Assembly: GCA_021464525.1 (NCBI GenBank)
Contig: JADRCO010000280.1
Location: 1 to 39,325, forward strand
Direction of reading: 5' to 3'
DNA: 39,325 nt
From: Rhizophagus sp. LPA8_4_AMF
Lineage: Eukaryota; Glomeromycota; Glomeromycetes; Glomerales; Glomeraceae
In this document: positions 8,511 through 21,010 of the stretch, one piece after another
How positions within the stretch are numbered: the stretch's first letter is position 1
Layout of the letters: each line of letters begins with the position of its first letter
Program-made: the position numbers and the translations under genes
The notes under the pieces: model-generated
Database searches by the model: none
What the model was told of the DNA's origin: nothing
The model's input: only the letters and a program-made list of their open reading frames with translations

Positions 8511-11489
8511 AATTTTTTTATATTTATTATTTATGTTACAAAATAGCCACTTATTATCATAACAGATTATAAATAAAAAATTTTAATGTGAGAGATTGGT
8601 CTTTACAAAAATTTAAGGTTTAAGATTGTAAGAAGCATTTTTACCCTATGAAAAAAATATATAATTAAAATTAGACTTAAATATACATACATAAGTATCT
8701 GCAGAAACTAGCAGCGACAAAATTTTCACTTGCATTCTCTTAAATTATAATAAAAATCTATATTTAATTAAAATATATTTAAATTTTGCAATTTTAAGTG
8801 TATTTTAAGTATATTTTAAATAGACGATTTCTATTTGTACACGGGGTGTTCAAACACGGATTTCTAAAAAAGTAAATTTTCTATGTAGATCATTTAATGT
8901 TGGGCAGAATTAAGTTCAACGAAAAAACAGAAGAAAAACAGAATTATCAAAATTGACATTCAAAACGTACTTTGACGCTTTAAGTAAACTTTCGGAGCAG
9001 ACAAAAATACACATACTGTACATTTCTTTTAAAATATATAATTTATTTTATGAAGTCACGTGATTTTCTTTTAAATATATTTAAACTTTAGATATATTTT
9101 AAAGAAATTTTCTTTTCATAAGGTTATCCAAGAATAAGGAAATAAAATTAGTACGCGAAATGTGTACAAACTGAACATTCCAACAAACAAAGCCCAATAC
9201 CTAAATACCCACAAAAACTATCTTTACACCAACTCAGCCAAACATCGTCGGCCCGGACACCAGGAAAATGCGAACCATCAGAACCTCATGATCATAAAAC
9301 CATGTACTTGGAACTTTTTCGGCGTACGACAATTTCGTGATATATATATATATATATGGTACGTTTGTTGACAAGTCACGTTTATCGCGTTTAAACGATC
9401 CTAAAAACCCTTTATCTCAAAAAAGGTAGAAATTATTTATTAAAAATTTCTTTATTTAATTATTTCATTATTTGATTGACTTTTTGTATAAATAAATTAT
9501 AATTTACATAGTTGAAATTTCTTTTAGGATATGGAAATATCACCCAATCTTCAAAAAATGACTGATCTTTTAATCAGAAACGCATTTAACAATCACCCAA
9601 AAGTTCCGGAATACTGTATATATAAAAATGTATGACATTAATATGACGGTAATTCAAGGACTGAATCATTAATTCAGAAATAAAAAAATGAAGTAATATA
9701 ATATAGAGTATTTGTCGATAACAAATTTGCTAGTATAAAAAAAAATTTATTATTATATCTAATATTAACTCATTAATACAGAAAGATTATATGAACTTGG
9801 TCAGCACTTACTGCATACGACTATGTATCATCTGTACATGTAATGCAGGAATTCAGCGTTCATACGAATGAGGCCAGAAAACACTATGTAAGCACGAGCT
9901 TTTGCTGTTGCGGTCTATAACATGAATTGCTGTTGCAACTCCAACTTTGATCTATTACGCATTCCTTTTTAAATAAAGAAAATTTGGAGTTATTTATATT
10001 AATTGTTATGATTGAATTTGTCTTTATAATACGAATTTAGAAACGGATTTGTCATAAGACATTACCCTTAAACATTCTTTATAAAAATTCAAATACCATT
10101 GAGCTTTCTTTCTAAAGTATTAATACTGAATGTCAAACTGGAAGAATTAGAAAATAAATAGAATGCGATTAAAATGATATGGAGTATATACAGGATTTAG
10201 CCTAAATAAACCGAAGAAGTCTAAAATCGTATCTAAAACAAAGGAACTTAATATATATACCGAGTTCTACAATCTCAGTACGGAAGAGATATCAGGAGAA
10301 ATATATTCACCTTAATCAATTGAAGGATTATCTCAAATATCTAAGTACTTCACTAAAAATTTGGTATTACTCGTATGTTCAAAGAAATCGGGTTCTCATT
10401 TAGGTGTTGGATGATAGTAGCTGCATGTTTGGAACAGAAAAAAAGCGTGAACTTCGCGGGAACTAAATTCATAGACTTCTTCCATCATATAAAATATGTG
10501 CAAAAGGAAACTTTGAACTTTTGTATGGAGGAAAGAAAGTATGGCGAAAATTAGGTAAATCCGAGAACGTAAATAATGGTAGTTACACTCTATTATGAGC
10601 CATTTATCTTTGTAAGCTTTATTCGTTTAGATAAATCTTTGATTTACTGTCTCATTTCTCAATTTTATAATTAAATTAATTATTGCACTGTAGCCAGAAT
10701 TTGTATACATTATTCGAAACTGATGTGATTCTGATTTTGCGAAAAATCTTCACAGTAAGGATTCATTCCTCTTTTCCTCCTTACTAACAGCAAAATTCAA
10801 ATGACATACTATAGCGTGAGAAACAAAAAAAAAATTCAGGGGAAGAATTATATGACTAAATTAATTTTATGCGACTTCTCTCACATGATATATACACTAA
10901 TAGCTCACGAGAACTTTTTATTTTTACATCATATATATAGTAAAACTAGTTTTTATATATAATAGGTGTGAAATTAATAAATCGAAGACTGATATAGTGA
11001 TTTCGCTATAAATATTCATACATTCTATTTTTTTAAAGAACCCGTTTATATTAAAAATAAATAGTTTGTGGCTTAAAAAATTTCGTGCAATATATTAGCG
11101 TGCATTTCACGAGTATATTCTGATAAAGAGTAGGGGCAGTAGGGGTGAGATAACATGAAATTTCATTAATCATAATTTGAAACTAATTAATTTGATAAGC
11201 GATTTGCGCAACATGCAGTAGGTTTGTTTATAAATCATACTATACCTGATATAATGTCTTAGATTTCCTTAAGAGAAGCGCCGATGGGAGATTTAATCCT
11301 ATAACTATTACGAGGAAAAATGATGGAGTCTAAAGATGGTATACATATATTCTTTTTTTTTTACTTCTAGACGTAATTTTTGATATTATAAGTTTTTCAG
11401 TTATTTTAAAAAAAAAATTCATCATAGCAACGCTTCCTTTACCCCTTCCTTCTCAGTTAGACAAAATGGACAAGTTTTGATGTTTTCAG
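8511..11489. other. Long AT-rich region with scattered coding relics
   Basis: There is no intact gene. A (TA)n tract lies at about 9339-9357. A short protein-like stretch after an acceptor at about 9530 reads MTDLLIRNAFNNHPKVPEY and stops at 9640. Another at about 10420-10600 reads LLYGGKKVWRKLGKSENVNN but is interrupted upstream by a TAA. These may belong to the decayed plus-strand gene further right, but I could not join them. CACGTG occurs at about 9058. The remainder is AT-rich, without open frames or repeats I can define. Confidence 0.35.
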
Positions 11490-14089
11490 ATATTTCAAAA
11501 GCAAGACTATCGCATTATTAATTCTTGATAAAGAACTAAACATTTTTATTGACGAACGTATTACAGGAAAACATTTAATTGAAATAACAATACATATTCT
11601 TAAATTAGCTGGATTCACTATTGGTTCTTCAATGAATATTATGGCCGAGATTAAAAGATTGAAGAGTATGCTTTTATTTATTAATTATCTCCTTTTTTTT
11701 GAATTTGGAACTTTTAATAAACCTTTTTTTTGGTGTTTATTAGACGCATACTACACTTCTCTATCGAATAGGACGAATGGTATTATTATAATAAAATTGA
11801 TTATTTGTGTTACTTTGTTATGTGATTTTACTATTATTATTATTATTTTGCATTTTTCAGTATCAGAGTCAGCCAATTACAAAAGTTGATTACATGAAGA
11901 AAATCCTTGGAGTGGTCGAAGATATTTTGGAACATATTTCGTTGTAATTGAATAACATTTATCCTTTTAAGGATTTTCTTAGTCTTTGCTTTATCAAAAT
12001 TATTGTTTTCGAAAGGATCAAAACTATTGTAGAAGAAAGACTCTTACGAAAGTTAATTTCTTTCATCTTGTTTTATTTATATCAGTAGTATCTAGTCAAA
12101 TTGCAAAGTTAGGTGAGGACTCTTCGATCAGGTCGATCGGATTTTCTTCACGTAAATAAAATCATATTGTTATTAAATACTACGTGAAGGTGATCCTTGG
12201 TATATGTGGATAGATTTCCATAAGCCAGTACAGCACAACCATTCAAAAGTTTTCTACACCATCTAAATAAACATAAAAGAAAAATCAGCTCAATGATCTC
12301 CTATGAGGCTTTAAGAGTACTGCCAGCTTAAACCTCATTAACTTTCATAATTTTCTTTTGTCATATGCACCGTAGACGCAATAACAAAGTACGACCCTGT
12401 TTGGTTACCAGATGAAAATCGGAGTTTCATATTACTCTTAGAAAGAGGCGTTCCTTCAAGAAGAAAGTAACGGGAAATTTCTTTTTTACTAAGTTTTCAT
12501 TAGGGATATTGTGAGGAAATTTAAAGACACAAAGCAGGAGAATCCTTTTGCACTTTTATCGCTGAAATTAGATACTATCCATCTGATTTGTCGAGTCTAT
12601 GGTCTCCAATTAATCTTCCCTATAAAGTTCTTGAAGCATAGCATCGTGACATTGAATTTGTTAAAGAACTTGTGCAAAAAGCCAATGTAACGAATAGCGT
12701 TTTTAAACATTGCACTTATTAATTTATATTCATTTGCAGATAAGATAATTTGCTTGCACTCTGCCATAATAATTAAACTCTAGTTTCTTCCATGCTATAC
12801 AAATCCCATTTATAACTCACATTGTTTTATCTCATTTAGATGGTGGTAGTGGCGGTAGTTTGTGTTGAATCTAGATAAATCCGTGGGGCGGGACAAAAAA
12901 TGCTTTACCAGCTGAGGATAATCAACGGTGTAGTAGTTCAGGTTAAGCTGAAAACGTGGAATTAAAATGATGAAAGTTTGTGGTTATTCTACCAATAAAT
13001 TTCAGGTTATGGAAAACCGGGACATTGTGTCATGTCCAGTGTCACGTAAAAAATTTTTTATTACGAGATAGTGTATTAATGTACAAACACATTAAAAATA
13101 AATAAATTTGGGACTTAACTCGGAAAATACATGACATTGAACGAAAATGTCTTAATTTTTTTGTCTCACTATCCTTTATGTCACAACTTCGTAAATTTTC
13201 TTTGGTTCAAGATAAGATAAGAATATCATAAACCATTGATTCTCATTTACGATTCTTTTATAAACCCAAGTCTTACTGTTTTCGTAAATGATGTTTACAA
13301 CGAAACAAAATTCAATAGTATTGGATTTCATCGAGATGGTATTTTGAAATTTGAAGTAAACATCAGTGCAACCATATTTAAAATAGATGCTCTTATTGTT
13401 GAAACTAAAAAGTTGAATGATGATCTTGATAAAAGTACTGAAAGGTAAATGTGAATTGATGGTCTTTTTTTTAATACTTTTATCAATTTAGCCTATAAAA
13501 ATCGTCTGAGGATCTCATTGATTTACAAACGATAATAGTTCACTCAACACACTCAACTTTGAGGATAAAGAAAATTAATTTATCTATTTGAAGTCATATG
13601 AGATTATCGTCCATTGTAAATGATGAGAATTGAGTTCTTGATATCAAAAGGTTCTACAAAATCTTTACGTTTTATTTTATTGATCTTAGAATGAACCTTT
13701 TTACTATTATGTTAAGCATTATACGTGTAGGAATCTTTATGTTGTGGACAGATTAATGGAATTCTCCATACCAAAATCCAGAGACCAACTATATGCACTA
13801 GAAGAGATTTTCAAGAAAGTCTACATATTCAAGGTATTACCGATAGTTCAACGTGTTCATCTTTGTCACTCGTAATCTTATTTCATCTTTTGTACTATAG
13901 AGCCGAATCATGGATTATTATACAGAAATACACACTAATTCTACTTAAGCTAATAGTACAAAAGAGTCACCACTTGGAGTATCGCCTTCAAACAACTCTA
14001 AAAGACGACCATCGATATATGAATTGATGGATAAAGTTCTAACACTATTAAATTCATTAAATTCACTTATAATTTGTAATTTGCGATAA
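11490..14089 (+). pseudogene. Decayed SAM-domain gene
   Basis: A first exon-like block (11490 to about 11668) contains a SAM-like helix bundle: LNIFIDERITGKHLIEI, then LAGFTIGSSMNIMAEIKRLK, with the hydrophobic spacing and LG(F)xxGxxxxIxxxIxxL ending of the family. Later protein-like pieces follow on the same strand: PITKVDYMKKILGVVEDILE (about 11869-11940), YDPVWLPDENRSFILLLERG (about 12390), SFCTFIAEIRYYPSDLSSLW (about 12540), an uninterrupted exon 13236-13446 (ISATIFKIDALIVETKKLND), 13731-13835 (DQLYALEEIFKKVYIFK) joined in phase over an intron to about 13902-14089 (RRPSIYELMDKVLTLLNSL). TAA/TAG codons fall inside several pieces and the SAM exon does not join the next block in phase. SAM domains mediate protein interaction; nothing more can be inferred. 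Confidence 0.5.
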
Positions 14090-14573
14090 TTTTGGTTTGC
14101 ATGACGTTACCCTCTCACTGTATTTTATCTCAAAATCTCAAATTGTAACGTAACGCATATGCGCATACGTGATGATGATATAAAGAGACTGATGATCTCA
14201 CTTATTATAATGCACTTAATATTGTGCCAAAAAAAATTTTTAATATTAAATCAATCATATGGGAGTGAAAATGTTGTAAAATTAAATCTAAAATTTACAT
14301 AAAATGAGTTTACTCAAAACAAAAGAATAAATTGTTAATCTTTTAAATATAAGTAAAATGAAGAATTGTACTAATTATATTAATTTTAAATGAAATATGG
14401 AGATCCATTGGACATTGGACCAACCTTGTACTTTAAACTTTCAATATTTTTATGAATTAAAATTAGATGATGAAGAGGTGATCCTTTCAGATATTTTCTG
14501 CACCCAATTAATATAATTTGCAATACTCCAGGTTGACTTTAAAAACTTAATCTAGAAATTTTTTATAAAAATA
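14090..14573. other. Spacer between SAM relic and EAF6 3' end
   Basis: AT-rich DNA that probably includes the EAF6 3' untranslated region on the minus strand. I see no gene, repeat or RNA. Confidence 0.4.
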
Positions 14574-15407
14574 TCAAATATCCAATTCTTCCTCTGTGTC
14601 TTTACCTTCACGATGATAAGTAAACTTGATTCGTTTAACTTCCTGTTTAACCTCTTGAGTAAAAGTAAAACTAGGCCTTTGCCTTTTCTTCTTTCTATTA
14701 CTACTCATTTGTTTATAACCATTCTTTATGTAATCATCTGAACTCGATGATGATTCATCATTTATACTTACAGCCTATGAAAAAATATATATACAATCAA
14801 GATAAATTACACTAAATAATATAATTATAAATATAACAATTAAGATATAAAATATAATGTACCTTTTCAGAGGTTACGCTATAAGTAAAAATATTTCGAT
14901 GATTACTATTACTTTATAAAAATAAATATTAACAACAATAACTGCCTTACATTAACTTGATCCTAATCTTACCTTGATCTTGAAAACAATCGTTCTTCAG
15001 GAGTAATTTCTGTTCGTTTCTTTTTCTCAGTAGAAGGTCTCAAATACGAATCAAACCCACGGATAAGATTTCCACCAGAATGGGTCTCTTCTAGATAAGA
15101 ACCTTCAAAGTTCCAAATATTATTTTCTATGGTTTTCTATATCGGTATAATTAGGAAGAAATTTCTTTATTAAAATATTGGCAATTAAATTAAATATTTA
15201 TCTATTTACCAGACTTTTATCAACTTGTTTTTTCCTAACTAACAAATCTTTAAGTTCTGCTTCTACTTCTTCCAGTTTTTGTCTTGTTACAGCGGGAGGC
15301 TATAAAAAAGAAAGTTAGATAAAAATTTTTTGATAAAGAACCAAGAATAAACCTACTACATTGTTGCTAGTAGAAGTAGTAGAAGGATCTTCTCCAACAT
15401 CTGGCAT
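14574..15407 (-). CDS. EAF6: EAF6-type chromatin-modification subunit (NuA4/MEAF6 family)
   Basis: Five exons: 15360-15407, 15210-15299, 14973-15136, 14863-14878 (16 nt) and 14574-14774. All junctions are GT-AG, phases close, and the product is 172 aa. Residues about 17-46 form a charged coiled coil (KLEEVEAELKDLLVRKKQV). Residues about 50-75 carry the family signature NFEGSYLEETHSGGNLIRGF. The C-terminal half has an acidic/Ser run (DESSSSSDD) and a basic stretch (SNRKKKRQRP). EAF6 proteins are subunits of histone acetyltransferase complexes (NuA4; MOZ/HBO1 in animals) in the nucleus. The first Met directly precedes the conserved exon with a clear donor. The C-terminal tail is less conserved, so its annotation is weaker than that of the core. 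Confidence 0.88.
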
Positions 15408-15484
15408 TTTGTAAGAAACGTAGAATTGAATAATTATGTAACATAAAATGATTTTCAATGATCAAAAATGATGGAAAATTTAAA

Positions 15485-15516
15485 AGCCGCGATTTTCGCA
15501 AGCCGTGATTTTCGCA
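15485..15516. promoter_or_regulatory. Tandem 16-bp repeat upstream of EAF6
   Basis: AGCCGCGATTTTCGCA is followed immediately by AGCCGTGATTTTCGCA, differing at one base. It is GC-rich against an AT-rich background and lies about 80-110 bases upstream of the EAF6 ATG. A paired regulator-binding site is inferred from position and sequence contrast only. Confidence 0.4.
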
Positions 15517-16170
15517 TATTTATTATATATGTATTAAATTAAAAATTTTTTTGAAAAATTTATACAAATTTTATATACTGCATATTGACAGAATTTTAGA
15601 GTTTTTTTATTCTGTACCGAAATAAAAATTTTTGTAATATGAAAGAAAGAAAGAAGTTAATTTGATTAAATTGTAAATTTATAAATTTTGACTATTAAAA
15701 GATTATTTGGATATTAATTTATATTACAAAATAAAATAAAACAAAATAATGAATTGAAATACATTTTGTATGAAAATATGAATAACCTATTAACAAATTT
15801 TATCATCAATAATATAAATTAATGATTTATAAGGGAATAATGGGTTTAAAATAAATGTATGAAGATTAAAAAAATTTACAATTTGGTGAGGTTGTAAGTA
15901 TATTAGCCAAAAAGAATAAAGGAATACACAAAAAATGAATAATTCATATCCTATGACTATTAACAATTAGTAAATGTTCCCAACGAATTAAAAGGTTAGG
16001 GAGAGAATGAATAAAACCTTGAATTCAAGGCTAATATGATACAATTATAGATTATAATAAATAATAATCAGAAACAGCATCATTTTTAAAAAAATTGATG
16101 ACAACAATTATATAATATTAATAATTATTGCGAATCATCCTAAATTGTTTATTAATTGAATCAAATTCTT
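15517..16170. other. AT-rich spacer between EAF6 and arrestin gene
   Basis: This contains the distal upstream region of EAF6 and the 3' flank of the arrestin gene, both on the minus strand. Homopolymer-rich AT DNA; no gene or repeat recognised. Confidence 0.4.
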
Positions 16171-18044
16171 TCAACTTAATCGAGTTGTTGTAAAAGTTGT
16201 CCTTTCTGTCCTGTCACGTGCCGTCGAATCAGTAACAACAACACGTTGATTTGTCTCCATAATATTGTCGTTAATTATACTGGAGTCATTTTCACTAAAA
16301 TAAGGTGATTGAGTCGTAGATGAATCGTGATCGCTGTTATAAAAATTATTGAGCTGTAGACTGGAAATAGCGCTCAAAGCCGGAGAATACGGTGAATGAT
16401 TTAATGTATCACCTTGCGGGGGAGGAAAATCTTCCTTCGGATCAAAAAAGAATGGTCCCAAGCGCGACTCAGTGTAAGATGGGTAAGAAATATTCTCGGG
16501 AAGATCCTCTTGAGATATGTGAGGGAAAGATGAAATAGCTATAGGGATGATTACTTCATGATATTGCATTTTGGTAAGTAATGATCCCATCTCAGCTTGT
16601 ATTACACATCGAAGCGTATAATATACGCGTAAATGACGCCCAGTAAATGTTGGTGGTATATGATGAAATTTTTTGGGCACAGTAAGGGAGAATTCCAACT
16701 CTCCTTTCTGATTAGTTGTTGCCCCAATATCACATCGCCTATCTGTAGAAACAAGCGAACGTTCATGTTTTTCGCAAACAAACTCCCTGTCAAGGGGACC
16801 CTCATAATGTTTACGCAAAGAACACTGAACGCAAGTAATACGTCCACTAGAATGGTTGGTTAGTCTCAGTGTGAATTTTAGTTCTTCACCTAATAAGCAG
16901 TAAATAATTAGATATATAAACTATATTATAGCGTATTTAACAGGATAATTAATTACCGGGTGAAAACACGTGTTTGGGTAAGATTGCTTCGACCTCTACC
17001 AACATCTTCCTTGGTGTTTTGTTTTCATTATATAGTATATCCCTAAAACTCCATTCTTGATCTGGTGGAGCAAAAGATACAGGAATAAATGGTGTAACTA
17101 CTTCAGGACCTTCGATTAGGGATCCGCCAGCTCCTTCTATTATTGGTTGCCATATATAACGAATTGAGAAACCTTTCGGTCCCTGATAATATTATATTAA
17201 ATCGACTTAATAAATATATCATAAATCTAATTATTATAACTTTACAGATTAAAATAATTAATGTATAAAAACCTCAACAGAAGGCGGAAAATTGACCGGC
17301 GGAAGCTACAAAATAAATATGCAATTGTATTTATAGATATTTAACATGACAATTAAAATTAAAAGAAAGGAAACATTTTATACATTTTATACCTTTAGAG
17401 CAAATTCAAATTTATATGTTCCTGGAGCAAGTTCTTTCCAAGGGCGATATTCATTGGCTTTGTTTAATAAATAAAGACAAATTCACATTAATGCAAGAAA
17501 AATCATCATTATTTTCGGCTTTCAAAACTAATATTGGTAAATATTACTATATTTTTGATTAAGAACTATCCTAGTTACCTCGCGTTTGACCATTACTTCC
17601 ACCGCTCCAGACCGTATAATTGCATTCAAAATAAATGGTTCGCGCAGTTTCGACACGTCTTGTTGTTCTGGGAACTGGTCCAGAATCCTTTATCTTAGCA
17701 GATGCAGTTTCTTCACCTTCATAACATATTAAGAATTAATTAGAGGTTGATAATATAAGAAACTTCGCAACATTTAATCCATATTAGAAAGAATACCTCG
17801 AAATTTAATTTTGATCGATGATGCAAATAACGTCTTGCTGGTATCCGAGATTGTTAAAGATACCGAACCTTTTTTCAAATTTACGATTTTGATTATCAAA
17901 AATTTAATAAACATTTCGAATAAATTTTTAACATAAATATTTAACATAAATATGATGTCAACACATACCTCGAACTACCTGAGAGGGCCGTAGTGTCAAT
18001 GTCCTACCTACTTCAAACTCTACATTTAGTTGTGGTGAGGACAT
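16171..18044 (-). CDS. Arrestin-domain (alpha-arrestin) protein
   Basis: Seven exons: 17969-18044, 17797-17868, 17579-17716, 17393-17457, 17273-17305, 16957-17182 and 16171-16889. All are GT-AG and in phase, giving 442 aa. The N-terminal half has arrestin-N beta-sandwich features: VGRTLTLRPSQVVRGSVSL, SSIKIKFRGEE, WKELAPGTYKFEFALKLP and GPKGFSIRYIWQPII. The C-terminal half has arrestin-C features: PGEELKFTLRLTNHSSGRI, then a strand-rich region ending at VIIPIAISSFP. The last about 100 residues are Ser/Pro/Asn-rich and disordered (PPPQGD, TTQSPYFSEND). Fungal alpha-arrestins are known as adaptors that recruit HECT ubiquitin ligases to plasma-membrane transporters. No clear PPxY motif is seen, so the ligase-binding mode is uncertain. 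It is divergently arranged with the ISC1-type gene about 700 bp away. Confidence 0.9.
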
Positions 18045-18742
18045 TTGCTGTTTATCTTCTTTTACAAATCTTAAGATTTTCGACATTCAATCAATACTTG
18101 AACTTCTATCAGAAATAAGGGGTGTTTCTTTCTTTCTTTGCTTAAATGTCCAAAAAATATTTTTAAAATATATATATAAACGAGAGAAACTCCTCTTTAT
18201 AAACGTTTAAAATTAAAAGCTTGACAAAAAGATCTACCGGGTGAAATTGAATTTGGTAGGCAATAATTATTTTTCTTATTAAATATATCAAATTTAATTA
18301 TGCATATTTTAAATTGTTCTTCCTCAATTTAGCTAATTTGTAGCTTTACTGCGGAAACGTTCATACGTTCAACAATGACACATAGTAATTCTATCATCAA
18401 GTGACATTATATTTATATTAGGTGTACCTGTGTGGTACAAATTTTCACCAATATCAACAGTATATCAACAATGGCCTCCCGTACTACATCGCATTTTTTT
18501 TAGCCTAATTATTCGACATGGTTCATTCCGGTTTCTTTCGTTCTCTTTCCGTTCTCGAAACTGAAACTTTCATATTAGGCTTTGTACTTTATACTTACAT
18601 AATATTTTGTATTGAGATTTTATTAATTTAATTACGTGTCATTTTTAGACTCATTACATCATTATAAATAAATTAAAATTATCTTCAGATAAAATTTTAT
18701 CTAATATTTTAGTCTTTTCTTGAAAAAAAAAAAAAAAAAATT
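18045..18742. promoter_or_regulatory. Divergent promoter region, arrestin gene and ISC1-type gene
   Basis: About 700 bases separate the two divergent start codons. The ISC1 start is directly preceded by a poly-A run (18723-18740). A TTTCTTTCTTTCTTTG pyrimidine tract lies near 18127, on the arrestin side. No canonical TATA position can be assigned in such AT-rich DNA. Confidence 0.45.
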
Positions 18743-20621
18743 ATGAGCGGTTCTAGTACGACGACACTTACAGTGTTAACCTTAAATTGCTGGTATTTTA
18801 TTTAGATTAAAGTGGTTTGGTACGTTTTATATATTAGTCTTAATTTTGTAACTTATATTAGGGGTCTGAAATATATTTCCAAGAAGGTTGATCAACGTAT
18901 GGAAGCTATTGCAGATAACTTAGCTCATTCGGACTATGAAATCGTTTGTTTACAAGAAGTTTGGGTATATAAAAATTTTGAAGGTATTAAAAGTAAAGCA
19001 AAAAAACGATTTCCTCACGCTAGGTTTTATAACAGGTAGAGAACAAGTTTTTTTAGCATGTCTGCCGCGCACTTGTGCAATAATACATTATCAATTACCG
19101 TACTAACAAAATTCCAAATTACGTAGGTAATATAAAATAATGGACATTTAATTAATTTAACGCCCAGAACAGAAGGGAGAATACCATTTGCGGTATATCT
19201 CGTCAGAATTTAGTCAAATTTGGTTAGGATCATAAATTAAAAGTCATACTTTTCCATTTTTTAAAGTGGTGTTTTTGGTACAGGTCTTGTCATCCTTTCA
19301 CGATATCCAATAGTTGATGTATCTTTTTATCCATATCGTTTAAACGGTATGCCTATTAAATTTACGCATGGCGATTGGTATGTTAGTAAAGGAGTTGCCA
19401 GCGCTGTTGTTGACCATCCTGTGGCCGGATTAATTGAAGTTTTTAATACTCATGTAAGCCATTATTATTTGACGAATGTGATTTTATTCATGGTTTAAAG
19501 ATTTATTTAATTTTATATTTTAGACCCACGCAGGATATGGTTCAAAAAAAAATGATGCATATTTGGCCCATAGAGTTTCGCAAGGTTGGGAAATATCAAA
19601 CTTATTAAAATCTTCAGCATCAAGAGGGCGTAATGTAATTGCTGTAAGTGATTTGGTATTATCTCATCTAATAAATTATTTTAGATACGTAAGAAATATA
19701 TCTTTTTTATATTAGATGGGCGATTTTAACAGTGATCCAGAAACCTTAGTACATAAATTAATTACTACGCATGGACAAATGACAGATGCTTGGCAATCTC
19801 AACATCCATCTACTCCAGCTAGTATATCTACTACTTCAATTAACCATAATACATCAACTACATTCGACCCAAATAATGCTATAATCCAGAAAGGTTACAC
19901 TAGCAATTCTCCATTAAACACATGGTCAAAGAGAAGTGTCAAACAAGCAGTACGTGATCGCTATACAGGTCAGCGCATCGACTTCGTCTTTTATCGAAAA
20001 ACATCTAGATTTTGGTGTAGCGGTTCTCGTGTTGTTTTTACGGAAAAAATACCCGAATTTGGTACCAGTTATTCGGATCATTTTGGAGTGGAAGCTACAT
20101 TTACACTCGTTGGACGAGATAAAAATGCTGTAATCCCACTTTCAGTATGGGAGCAAGGCGCATATGAGCATTTACATGAGTTGGATACCCGTACTCTTAA
20201 AGATATAGGAGATCTTTTTAAGAAAGATTTAAGCAGATCACAAGCATCTTCGCACATTCATTTATTTTTTTTTTATCTTTCTTTACTTGTGATAATTGGT
20301 TTGATTGCCTTGGAAGTTTTGTTCTCTACAGGAGTTATATTGACATACCGTTGGGTTAATATAATTATTATTGTAGCTATTGCTCCAATTACAGCTTTTG
20401 GTACTATAATGGGATTGCACGGGTTTCTTTTTGGTAATGTAGAACAAAGTGCAATAAATCAGTTCATTCAAGAAGTTCAATCTTATGCTGAGGGAAAAAA
20501 AGTTCTTGAGAGTCGTGCGAGTAGTGTTGCATTCCTTGATGATAATGGAAGCAGTCATAGGTCTTCAGCTGTTGCTGGCACATCATCTCAAATCGAAATG
20601 GATCCGCGATTTAAATTGTAA
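18743..20621 (+). CDS. ISC1: Inositol phosphosphingolipid phospholipase C / neutral sphingomyelinase (ISC1/SMPD2 family)
   Basis: Five exons: 18743-18792, 18862-19035, 19267-19453, 19524-19643 and 19716-20621. Phases close, giving 478 aa. The endonuclease/exonuclease/phosphatase fold shows its catalytic marks: TLNCW (Asn15), CLQEVW (Glu49), FNTHTHAGY, MGDFNSDP (Asp180, Asn182) and SYSDHFGVE (Asp298, His299). Two C-terminal membrane spans follow (about residues 360-383 and 391-415), as in membrane-bound yeast Isc1 and mammalian nSMase. The family hydrolyses inositol phosphosphingolipids or sphingomyelin to ceramide, needs Mg2+, and acts at ER or mitochondrial membranes. A short Asn/Thr/Ser-rich insertion lies between GDFN and SDH. 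The ATG at 18743 starts the conserved N-terminal strand with no room for a longer N-terminus. Catalytic residues are all present, so activity is expected. Confidence 0.93.
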
Positions 20622-21010
20622 TATAATTTATTTAATTTAAGGGTTGAGTTAGATTAGGGCTAGATTTGGATTTAGAGTTCATTCTTCATTTTACTGTGTT
20701 CTGGTGACTAATTTTTATGTGAGACACTATTTGTATACCTATTATATATATATTGGCTTTGCTTTAATTTACAAAATTTCTTAATTTAATTGGTTCTTCT
20801 ATATGCAAGTTTTGGTATTTTTATGATGTAAAAACATTTTTTATGTATTTTAAAACTATAGATATTAATTAGTATTATACTTATTAGAAAGTTATAATAA
20901 TATTTGTAATAAAAAAAAAAAAAATTCCTGACCAATCAAATCATTAAGTGATATGTCAAGTGATAAATGCGATAAATTTATCATGTGCGTTACTTTGACA
21001 TTTTGTTATT
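20622..21010. other. Spacer between ISC1-type gene and Nup43
   Basis: Contains the ISC1 3' flank, a poly-A run at about 20910-20923, and a CCAAT-like GACCAATCAAAT at about 20929-20940, about 80 bases upstream of the Nup43 ATG. The CCAAT box is a plausible promoter element by position only. Confidence 0.4.

Noticed and set aside
9162-9371. Plus-strand open frame of 69 codons
   Set aside because: It ends in a TA microsatellite, has no domain and no splice context.
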